A stretch of DNA of 6,399 nt from CAYZXT01 sp964482515. Lineage in GTDB: Bacteria; Elusimicrobiota; Elusimicrobia; FEN-1173. The translations under genes were made by a program, and so were the position numbers. This document shows positions 1-6,247 of this stretch, in pieces (the stretch's first letter is position 1; each line of letters begins with the position of its first letter). The notes below the pieces were generated by a model. The model had not been told where the DNA came from. It was given only the letters and a program-made list of their open reading frames with translations, and did not search any database. The stretch spans positions 1 through 6,399 of the forward strand of contig CAYZXT010000065.1 in NCBI GenBank assembly GCA_964482515.1, in the 5' to 3' direction.

Positions 1-1124
1 AGCGGGAGCCTTTTTTCCGCCAGGACCCTTCCATGCTACGCGACGTTTCCTTCGCGGAGGTCCACCGCCTGCCGTCCAGCGTCCTGCCGCCCTGGGTTTT
101 GGGGAAACGCGTCCCCCGCTTGGCGCTCGACCGGTTGATGGTCCCGGACATCCAGCGCGGCTGGCTCCCGGTCCTCCGCCGCAAAGTGGAGGAGATCCTG
201 TCGAAGGGAAAGGTCGACCTCGTTTTCACCACCTGCGCGCCCTTCAGCCTGAACCTGGCGGGGGAATGGATCAAGAACACGTACGGCATCCCCTGGGTGA
301 CGGACTTCCGCGATCCCTGGACCATGGGGACGACTTTTCAGGCGGCGACGCCGCTGCACCGTTTGTGGAACCTTCGACTGGAGAAGCGCGCCTACAAACA
401 GTGCGATTTCTTCGTGGCGAACACGGAAATGTTTTTGGCCCAGGAAATCCGCCGCTATCCGTGGCTGGAGGAAAAGGCCGCCTGCATCACCAACGGTTTC
501 GATCCAGACGATTTCTCCGAGACGGCGGCGCGGCCGGAGCGGAAGCCGGATGAATGGAACCTTGTTTTCAACGGTTCCTGGCACCGCCGCTTTTACACGG
601 ACCACCTGTTCCGCGCCATAAAGGTTTTCAGGGAGAAACATCCCGACGTCCGGGTGGCGCTGCATTATTCCGGCCCGCACTTCTCGCAGTTCAGCGCCCC
701 GGCGCGGGCCCTGGGACTGGATCCGATCCTGGTGGACCATGGCTATCTTTCCTACCCGGACATCGTGAAGCTTCTTAAGTCGTCGGACCTTTTGCTGTTC
801 ACCGTCCCTTCCAACGAACGGGCCGAGTCGTGGGTGCCGGCCAAGCTCTACGAATACCTGGCGTCGGGCCGGACGGTCTTCGGCGTCTGTCCTCCGGGCG
901 ACGCGGCGCGGCTCGTGGGCAAGCAGGGGGAATGCGTCGATCCGAACGGAGGGGATTTCCCGGCGAAAAGTCTGGAGGCCCTTGAGCGCCTCTGGAGCGA
1001 ATCGGTTTCGGGCCGATCGAAAACCATGTCTCCCGATGAGCTTAAGAATTTTCAGTACAACATCCTGGCCGCCCGCCTGGCCGGGATTTTCGACCGCCTC
1101 ACCGCAACTTCTCCCCGCCAATAA
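1..1124 (+). CDS. GT4-like glycosyltransferase, 5'-truncated by window edge
   Basis: This is a cytoplasmic or membrane-peripheral GT-B fold glycosyltransferase that would transfer a nucleotide-activated sugar to a glycan or lipid acceptor; donor and acceptor cannot be told. The frame is open to the left edge (first full codon at 3). The first ATG, at 33, has no Shine-Dalgarno sequence and lies inside the domain, so the true start is upstream and the N-terminal Rossmann strand is missing. Numbering from that Met, an acceptor-side strand reads VDLVFTTCAP (61-70), followed by the subgroup hallmark DFRDPW (91-96), NGFD (154-157), a second Rossmann domain opening near FNGSW (179-183), and the donor-site segment PAKLYEYLASG (269-279) followed by a PPGDAARLV loop. 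This motif set is common in enzymes of exopolysaccharide and lipopolysaccharide clusters (family knowledge). The gene is GC-richer than the next gene and is separated from it by 84 nt, so it may belong to a neighbouring glycan locus rather than the pigment operon. The family call is firm; the role is unknown. Confidence 0.85.
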   Translation, partial: REPFFRQDPSMLRDVSFAEVHRLPSSVLPPWVLGKRVPRLALDRLMVPDIQRGWLPVLRRKVEEILSKGKVDLVFTTCAPFSLNLAGEWIKNTYGIPWVTDFRDPWTMGTTFQAATPLHRLWNLRLEKRAYKQCDFFVANTEMFLAQEIRRYPWLEEKAACITNGFDPDDFSETAARPERKPDEWNLVFNGSWHRRFYTDHLFRAIKVFREKHPDVRVALHYSGPHFSQFSAPARALGLDPILVDHGYLSYPDIVKLLKSSDLLLFTVPSNERAESWVPAKLYEYLASGRTVFGVCPPGDAARLVGKQGECVDPNGGDFPAKSLEALERLWSESVSGRSKTMSPDELKNFQYNILAARLAGIFDRLTATSPRQ

Positions 1125-1172
1125 GAATAACCAATACCGCGATTTTTCGGTCTATAAAGTAACCATCGGGAA

Positions 1173-1181
1173 TGATATTAT
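1173..1181 (+). promoter_or_regulatory. Possible extended -10 promoter for the carotenoid operon
   Basis: In the AT-rich gap between the glycosyltransferase and the first desaturase, TG (1173-1174) plus one base precedes TATTAT (1176-1181). This is one mismatch from the TGnTATAAT extended -10 element. Seventeen bases upstream, TATAAA (1153-1158) matches the -35 consensus at only three of six positions. Transcription would begin near 1188, giving a roughly 20-nt leader that still contains the Shine-Dalgarno sequence. No operator palindrome is evident. It is a weak pattern match in a short AT-rich spacer and assumes sigma-70-like promoters in this organism. Confidence 0.3.
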
Positions 1182-1195
1182 TAAGAAGGCTGATC

Positions 1196-1203
1196 AGAGG
1201 AGA
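1196..1203 (+). promoter_or_regulatory. Strong Shine-Dalgarno site for the first desaturase
   Basis: AGAGGAGA ends five bases before the ATG at 1209, with the GGAG core six bases away. This is near-ideal and fixes the start of the first desaturase. It is the best ribosome binding site in the window, which fits this gene being the first in its operon. Confidence 0.8.
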
Positions 1204-1208
1204 ATCAA

Positions 1209-2744
1209 ATGGCGACTTCGAAAAGAATTGCAGTGGTTGGGGCGGGGCCGGGTGGCTTGACCAGCGCGATGATTTTAGCACGCAGGGGTTTTGATGTAAC
1301 GGTGTTCGAGGCCAATGACAGGGTGGGCGGCCGGAACGCCGCCATTCAAAGGGACGGCTACACGTTCGACACCGGCCCGACCTTTCTGATGATGAACTTC
1401 ATATTGAGAGAGATGTTTGAGGAGTCCGGCCGGGACATCGATCAGTATCTCAAGTTTAAGAAACTCGAGCCGCTTTATTGCCTCAAATTTGATGACAGGG
1501 AAGTGCTTATATCCTCCGATCACCGGAAAATGCAGGCGGAAATCAGCAAGCATTTCCCCGGCAATGAGGCCGGCCTTGATCGGTTCCTGAAAGAAGAAAG
1601 CAAAAGGTTTGAATACCTGTTCCCGTGCATTCAAAAGCACTACTCCACCGCGGGGACGCTGTTCTCCTGGACCCTCCTAAAGGCCTTGCCCTACCTGTCG
1701 CCCGCCCGGTCGATTTTCCAGACACTCGGGCGATATTTCAAACAGGACAAGCTTAAGCTGTGCTTCACATTTCAATCGAAATACCTCGGCATGTCTCCTT
1801 GGAAATGTCCCGCTTTGTTCACGATGCTCCCCTATGTTGAACATGAATATGGGATATACCATGTGATGGGCGGGTTGAACAAAATTTCCGAAGCGATGGC
1901 GAAAGTGTTTCGGGAAGAGGGGGGACACCTAAAGACTTCCACGCCGGTGAAATCGCTCCTGGTTGAGGGCAAGGCGGTCAAGGGCGTTTTGTTGGAAAGC
2001 GGGGAAAAGTTCCACGCCGATGAGACGATCGTCAACGCGGATTTCGCCCACGCCATGACCCATTTGGTCGAACCGGGGGTCCTGAAAAAATACAGCAAAG
2101 AGTCGTTGGCCAAAAAAGATTACTCCTGCTCGACGTTCATGTTGTATCTCGGCGTCAACAAGCGCTACGACATGAAACATCACACCATCGTTTTCGCCAA
2201 GGATTACAGGAAGAACGTGTCGGATATTTTCGACGGCAAAGTCTTGTCCGAAGACATGTCTTTCTACATACAGAACGCTTCGGTCACGGATCCAAGCCTC
2301 GCCCCGGAAGGGAAGTCCGCCGTCTACGTTCTGGTTCCGGTCCCCAATCGATTGGCGGAGGTGGATTGGGCGAAACACAAGTCGGCCTTCAGGGATTTGG
2401 TCTTGGACCAGATCGAGCAACGCACGCCCATGAAGGACCTGCGGCGGCATATCGAGACGGAGCTCGTGTTCACTCCACAGGACTGGGAGGCCAAAGGGCG
2501 GATATATCTGGGCGCCACTTTCAACCTCGCCCACAGTTTTTCGCAGCTTCTATATTTGCGGCCGCGGAACCGGTTTGAAGAGTTGGACAATTGTTTCTTG
2601 GTCGGAGGCGGAACCCATCCGGGCAGCGGCCTCCCGACCATCTACGAATCGGCCAGGATTTCGGCCAACCTCATCTGCGACAAGCATGGCGTTCCCTACA
2701 CGGTCCCTTCCAAGATGTCGGCCAAAAAAATGCTGGCCGGGTAA
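1209..2744 (+). CDS. crtN: CrtI/CrtN-type carotenoid desaturase (FAD-dependent)
   Basis: This 511-residue flavoprotein has the normal length of CrtI-family phytoene/diapophytoene desaturases, membrane-associated enzymes that add conjugated double bonds to a colourless carotene. The dinucleotide-binding motif VGAGPGG is at 10-16, and acidic Glu34 ends the second strand and should bind the adenosine ribose. GGR (40-42) and FDTGP (53-57) follow, all standard in the family. A His pair (324-325) precedes the IVFAKDY segment, then TDPSLAPEG and VPVPN. The C-terminal FAD signature VGGGTHPGSGLP is at 465-476 and runs into an ESARIS helix. The HPGSG form and VPVPN stretch resemble true desaturases more than terminal oxidases. 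The ATG at 1209 is set by a strong Shine-Dalgarno site. It is the first gene of a tight operon with an aldehyde dehydrogenase and a second CrtI homologue, an arrangement known from diapocarotenoid pathways. The crtN symbol rests on context; a C40 crtI role is possible. Its GC content is lower than that of the upstream gene. Confidence 0.85.
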   Translation: MATSKRIAVVGAGPGGLTSAMILARRGFDVTVFEANDRVGGRNAAIQRDGYTFDTGPTFLMMNFILREMFEESGRDIDQYLKFKKLEPLYCLKFDDREVLISSDHRKMQAEISKHFPGNEAGLDRFLKEESKRFEYLFPCIQKHYSTAGTLFSWTLLKALPYLSPARSIFQTLGRYFKQDKLKLCFTFQSKYLGMSPWKCPALFTMLPYVEHEYGIYHVMGGLNKISEAMAKVFREEGGHLKTSTPVKSLLVEGKAVKGVLLESGEKFHADETIVNADFAHAMTHLVEPGVLKKYSKESLAKKDYSCSTFMLYLGVNKRYDMKHHTIVFAKDYRKNVSDIFDGKVLSEDMSFYIQNASVTDPSLAPEGKSAVYVLVPVPNRLAEVDWAKHKSAFRDLVLDQIEQRTPMKDLRRHIETELVFTPQDWEAKGRIYLGATFNLAHSFSQLLYLRPRNRFEELDNCFLVGGGTHPGSGLPTIYESARISANLICDKHGVPYTVPSKMSAKKMLAG

Positions 2745-2750
2745 ACCGAC

Positions 2751-4277
2751 TTGCAGGAAGACCAATCTTCCCACGGAGTGACGGAAGACGATATCGCCCG
2801 AAGTGTTGCGGAGGCACGTCTCGCCTCCGGGACTTGGGGCGGATCGTCGTTTCGCGAGCGGGGCGCCCTGCTCCGCAAACTCAGGAACCTCATCGTTGAG
2901 CGGACCGATCGCATCGCGTCCGAAATTTCTTCGGCGACCGGTAAAACACGGATGGAAGCCATCCTCAACGAAATCGTCCCGACCCTTGAGACTCTCAAGT
3001 TCCTTGAGAACAACTCGGCTGTGATTTTGTCCCGTCAAAAAAGGCCCACCACGCTTTCCTTCCCCGGTTCGACGGCCTATTTGGATTATCACCCCTTTGG
3101 GGTGGTCCTGGTGCTGGCCCCTTGGAACTTTCCGTTCCAATTGGCGATGGTTCCCATCGTTACGGCGCTGGCGGCCGGCAATGCCGTCCTTTTCAAGCCG
3201 TCCGAGCTGACGCCGCAGACCGGAGCCCTGATCGAAAATCTTTTGCGGGATGCCGGTTTGCCTGCCGGGGTCATTTCTGTTTTCAATGGGGGCTGGGAGA
3301 CCGGCGAAAAACTTGTCGATTCGAAACCGGACCTGATAGTCCTGACAGGCAGCGCCGCCACCGGCAAAAGGATCATGGCCTCTGCCGCCAAAAACCTCAC
3401 GCCGCTGTTGTTTGAGCTGGGAGGAAAGGACCCCATGATCGTTTTCGAGGACGCGAACCTGGAACGCGCCGCCAACGCGGCGGTTTATGGCGCCTTCGCC
3501 AACGCGGGACAAATTTGCGTCTCGGTCGAGCGGCTCTACGTTCAAGAGGAAATTTTCGATTCGTTCATCGGGATGGTGTGCTCCAAAACCAACGCGCTAC
3601 GCCTGGGGACGGACGACGACGCGGACATCGGCCCTATGACATCCGAACGGCAAATCAGGATCGTGGACGACCAGTTGGACGATGCGCTCCAAAGAGGCGC
3701 CGTGTTTCTGACGGAACGGAAAAAAGCGGGTTCGCTTTGTTGGCCAGTGGTTATGCGGAATGTGACCAATGACATGCGGGTCATGCGCGAGGAAACCTTC
3801 GGGCCGGTCCTGCCGGCGATGGCGTTCAAAGATGAAGAGGATGCCGTCCGCCTGGCAAACGCGACCGAGTTCGGGCTTAACGCCAGCGTTTGGACGAGGG
3901 ATTTAAAGAAGGCCCGCCGCGTGGCCGCGCGCCTGGTCACGGGAAACTGCGCGATCAACGATGTCATCAAGAACATCGGAAACCCTCACTTGCCCTTCGG
4001 CGGCGTGAAGCAGAGCGGCTTCGGGCACATCCACGGTCCCGAGGGGTTGCGGGCGTTCTGCCGGACCCAGGCCGTCATGGTGAACGCGGGGAACTCGGAC
4101 CGGGAAATGAATTGGTTCCCCTATGACGCCGCCTTGCGGGACGGCGTGCGGATTTTTCTCCACATGTTCTTCCTCAAGAAGCCATTTTTTGAAAAAGCCA
4201 AGGGCCTTTGGGGCTATTTAAAGTTTTACCGAAGGAATCGAAAAACGAAAAAAGGAAGCCGCCATGAAACAGAATGA
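2751..4277 (+). CDS. aldH: Aldehyde dehydrogenase, probable carotenoid-aldehyde dehydrogenase
   Basis: This 508-residue NAD(P)-dependent aldehyde dehydrogenase (ALDH superfamily) probably oxidises a carotenoid terminal aldehyde to the carboxylic acid; the substrate is inferred from the flanking CrtI-type enzymes. All catalytic landmarks are present: PWNFP with oxyanion-hole Asn126, KPSE with Lys149, the cofactor-loop motif LTGSAATGK, general base Glu222 in FELGGKDP, nucleophile Cys256 in NAGQICVS (34 residues after the Glu, the usual spacing), and EETFGP with Glu348. Beyond the core, a C-terminal tail from about residue 452 holds a hydrophobic segment (466-475), aromatic/Lys residues, and a very basic end (491-504), suggesting membrane association near a lipophilic substrate. 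The frame opens only after the preceding TAA, so the start is TTG at 2751 or GTG at 2778; neither has a good Shine-Dalgarno site. TTG is chosen because it lies 6 nt from the upstream stop, as expected for translational coupling. Its end overlaps the next gene by 14 nt. Confidence 0.9.
   Translation: MQEDQSSHGVTEDDIARSVAEARLASGTWGGSSFRERGALLRKLRNLIVERTDRIASEISSATGKTRMEAILNEIVPTLETLKFLENNSAVILSRQKRPTTLSFPGSTAYLDYHPFGVVLVLAPWNFPFQLAMVPIVTALAAGNAVLFKPSELTPQTGALIENLLRDAGLPAGVISVFNGGWETGEKLVDSKPDLIVLTGSAATGKRIMASAAKNLTPLLFELGGKDPMIVFEDANLERAANAAVYGAFANAGQICVSVERLYVQEEIFDSFIGMVCSKTNALRLGTDDDADIGPMTSERQIRIVDDQLDDALQRGAVFLTERKKAGSLCWPVVMRNVTNDMRVMREETFGPVLPAMAFKDEEDAVRLANATEFGLNASVWTRDLKKARRVAARLVTGNCAINDVIKNIGNPHLPFGGVKQSGFGHIHGPEGLRAFCRTQAVMVNAGNSDREMNWFPYDAALRDGVRIFLHMFFLKKPFFEKAKGLWGYLKFYRRNRKTKKGSRHETE
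4251..4258 (+). promoter_or_regulatory. Shine-Dalgarno site inside the end of the dehydrogenase gene
   Basis: AAAGGAAG lies five bases before the ATG at 4264, within the last codons of the aldehyde dehydrogenase. It fixes the start of the second CrtI-family gene and supports a real 14-nt gene overlap rather than a later start. Confidence 0.75.
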
Positions 4278-5763
4278 AACGAAGGTCGTTGTGATCGGCG
4301 CGGGGCTCGGAGGCTTGTCCGCCGCCGTTTCGTTGGCCAGCGAAGGATTCAAGGTCTCCGTCTACGAAAAAAACGACAAGGCCGGCGGAAAATTGAATGT
4401 TTTGAAAAAGGACGGTTTTACCTTCGACCTGGGGCCCTCCATTTTGACCATGCCGCATATTTTCAAGGAACTGTTCACGCGAGCGGGCAGGAACATGGAC
4501 GATTACGTGCGGTTCGAGGAGGTCGTCCCGCATTGGCGGAATTTTTTCGAGGACGGCACAACGATCGACCTCACGCCTGATAGGGCGGCGATGGAAAAGG
4601 AATTGGCCAAACTGCCGGGAGAAAACGTGAAGGGCTTCTTTGATTTCCTGGATTATTCCCGTCGCCTGACCCGGATCACCGAGGAAGGCTATTTCGCCAA
4701 GGGCTTGGACGGTTTTTGGGATCTCGTCAAGTTCTACGGCCCCGTCCGCAGCGCCCTGGGCTTCGACGTGTTCCGCACGCTGGACGCGGGCGTGCGGCGT
4801 TTCGTAAAAAACGAGAAGCTGGTCGATATCCTGAATTATTTCATCAAGTACGTGGGTTCTTCCCCCTATGACGCGCCGGCGCTCTTGAACCTTATGCCGG
4901 ACATCCAGTTCGGTTACGGTCTTTGGTACGTAAGGGGGGGCATGTACGGCTTGGCGGAGGCGCTTGAGAAACTCCTCCGCGACCTGGGTGGTGAAATCCA
5001 TTTCGGGCGCGAAACGGTTGAAATTCTTAGAGACGGAGCGCGCGTGAAGGGTGTCGCATTCAAAGGGGGAGGAACAGCGCCCGCCGACATCGTGGTGTCC
5101 AACATGGAAGTCGTTCCCGCCTATGAAAAGCTCACGAAGGAGCCCCCCGCGTTTTTGAAGTCGTTGGAAAAATTTGAACCGGCTTGTTCCGGCCTCGTGC
5201 TTCACCTGGGCGTGAATAGGATCTATCCGCAGCTCGCCCACCATAACTTTTTCTATTCACGGAACGCGCGTCACCATTTCGATTCCCTCTTCCACAGGGC
5301 CGAGTTGTCGGACGATCCGACCATCTATTTGGTCGCGCCCTGCAAAACCGACCCGGCGCAGGCGCCCGCGGGTTGCGAGATCATCAAAGTTCTTCCGCAT
5401 ATCCCCCATCTTCACGCGGATAAGCCTATTTCCCAGGACGAATACAAGGCCTTCCGGCTTCTATTGATTGAGAAGCTGGAGCGCATGGGCCTCACCGACC
5501 TCCGCCGGCACATCGTGTCGGAGGAAATGTGGACGCCGCACGATATCGAGGCGCGCTATTACTCGAACAAGGGCTCGATCTACGGCGTGGTTTCGGACCG
5601 GCGAAAAAACCTGGGGTTCAAGGCGCCGCAGCGCAGTTCCAAATACCCGAACCTCTACTTCGTCGGCGGGAGCGTGAACCCGGGCGGCGGCATGCCGATG
5701 GTGGTCCTTTCGGGACAATTGGTTCGGGACAAGATCCTTCAGGACCTCAAAGCCCATCGGTAG
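4264..5763 (+). CDS. crtP: Second CrtI-family flavoprotein, probable CrtP/CrtNb-type carotenoid oxidase
   Basis: This 499-residue FAD-dependent CrtI homologue is probably the terminal-methyl oxidase (CrtP/CrtNb type) that makes the aldehyde used by the adjacent dehydrogenase. The FAD motif IGAGLGG is at 11-17, with acidic Glu35, AGGK (40-43) and FDLGPS (54-59). A His pair (326-327) precedes the FFYS segment. Near the C-terminus come GSIYGVVSDRR and the FAD signature VGGSVNPGGGMP (467-478), followed by MVVLSGQLV. Two details separate it from the upstream paralogue and favour an oxidase subgroup: Asn472 stands where the paralogue has His in its HPG motif, and the tail reads LSGQ rather than ESAR. 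The ATG has a clear Shine-Dalgarno site inside the dehydrogenase gene. The order desaturase, dehydrogenase, second CrtI homologue matches known diapocarotenoid clusters (family knowledge). Alternatives are a further desaturase, a 3,4-desaturase or an isomerase-like member. The symbol means the staphylococcal oxidase, not the cyanobacterial phytoene desaturase of the same name. Confidence 0.8.
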   Translation: MKQNETKVVVIGAGLGGLSAAVSLASEGFKVSVYEKNDKAGGKLNVLKKDGFTFDLGPSILTMPHIFKELFTRAGRNMDDYVRFEEVVPHWRNFFEDGTTIDLTPDRAAMEKELAKLPGENVKGFFDFLDYSRRLTRITEEGYFAKGLDGFWDLVKFYGPVRSALGFDVFRTLDAGVRRFVKNEKLVDILNYFIKYVGSSPYDAPALLNLMPDIQFGYGLWYVRGGMYGLAEALEKLLRDLGGEIHFGRETVEILRDGARVKGVAFKGGGTAPADIVVSNMEVVPAYEKLTKEPPAFLKSLEKFEPACSGLVLHLGVNRIYPQLAHHNFFYSRNARHHFDSLFHRAELSDDPTIYLVAPCKTDPAQAPAGCEIIKVLPHIPHLHADKPISQDEYKAFRLLLIEKLERMGLTDLRRHIVSEEMWTPHDIEARYYSNKGSIYGVVSDRRKNLGFKAPQRSSKYPNLYFVGGSVNPGGGMPMVVLSGQLVRDKILQDLKAHR

Positions 5764-5764
5764 G

Positions 5765-6247
5765 ATGTTGATCTTGCGGTGCTTTCTTTTCGGACTTCTT
5801 TTCGCTTCGCCCCTCTGGGCCGAGGTTCTCGCGGTTCCGGATGAAAGCCAAGGGACTCTCATTGTCCAGGTGGACGGGTTCATCAGCCGAGACGGCCTCC
5901 TGCGTGTCTTGCTTTTCGATCGGGACGAGGGATTCCCATCAAACGCGGACATGGCGCTCCGCCGGATTTCTGTTCCCATGCAATCGTTTTCCGGGGGCGT
6001 GCGGTTTGAGGGCCTTCCTTTCGGGTCCTACGCCGTCGGCGTTTATCAGGACATGAACGACAACCGCCGGCTGGACAAAAATCTGATGGGGATTCCTTCC
6101 GAGCCGGTCGCGGTTTCCAATAATCCGCGAATCCGTTTTGGGCCGCCCAAGTTTAGCGCCGCCCGCTTTGATTTTACCTCGACCGACACATCGATCCTCA
6201 TTCGCCTGCCGCGTTCGGCCTCGCAGGGCGGCGGGTCGCGCCCGTGA
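5765..6247 (+). CDS. Secreted DUF2141 family protein
   Basis: This is a 160-residue exported protein of unknown function. Residues 1-19 form a signal peptide: a short N-terminus with one Arg, a hydrophobic core around FLFGLLFA, and a probable signal peptidase I site after LWA (A19/E20). There is no lipobox, so it should be soluble in the periplasm or secreted. The mature part fits DUF2141: a beta-strand TLIVQVDGF (31-39), GLLRVLLFDRDEGF (44-57), the family core LPFGSYAVGVYQD (84-96) with MNDNRRLDKN (97-106) and GIPSEPVAVSNN (109-120), then FGPPKFSAARF. The repeated Asp/Asn around 96-106 could bind metal, but this is inference. The family is predicted to be all-beta; no enzyme activity is established that I know of. 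It starts 1 nt after the second CrtI-family stop with no convincing Shine-Dalgarno site, so translation is probably coupled. Its place between pigment enzymes and a glycosyltransferase suggests a role in handling, placing or exporting the pigment. Confidence 0.85.
   Translation: MLILRCFLFGLLFASPLWAEVLAVPDESQGTLIVQVDGFISRDGLLRVLLFDRDEGFPSNADMALRRISVPMQSFSGGVRFEGLPFGSYAVGVYQDMNDNRRLDKNLMGIPSEPVAVSNNPRIRFGPPKFSAARFDFTSTDTSILIRLPRSASQGGGSRP

Noticed and set aside
33..35. ATG at 33 as the real start of the first glycosyltransferase
   Set aside because: The frame is open to the left edge, no Shine-Dalgarno site precedes it, and the N-terminal Rossmann strand expected in this family would be missing.
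36..1121. Long minus-strand open frame (361 codons) across the glycosyltransferase gene
   Set aside because: It mirrors the sense gene almost exactly, is rich in Arg/Gly/Pro/Val without recognisable motifs, and the + strand product has clear GT-B motifs. It is a GC-rich shadow.
1136..1151. ACCG/CGGT inverted repeat in the gap, considered as a terminator of the upstream gene
   Set aside because: The stem is only 4 bp, the T run is in the loop rather than after the stem, and no U tract follows. It is too weak to call.
2778..2780. GTG at 2778 as the start of the aldehyde dehydrogenase
   Set aside because: The nearest purine-rich stretch (AGGAAG, 2755-2760) is 17 bases away, too far for a normal site. 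TTG 2751 fits tight coupling better, though the choice stays uncertain.
2550..3545. Minus-strand open frame of 331 codons over the desaturase end and dehydrogenase start
   Set aside because: It crosses two well-supported + strand genes, has low-complexity Gly/Arg-rich content and no family motif.
4174..5244. Minus-strand open frame of 356 codons over the second CrtI-family gene
   Set aside because: It lies antisense to a gene with intact FAD motifs and has no recognisable domain or ribosome binding site context.
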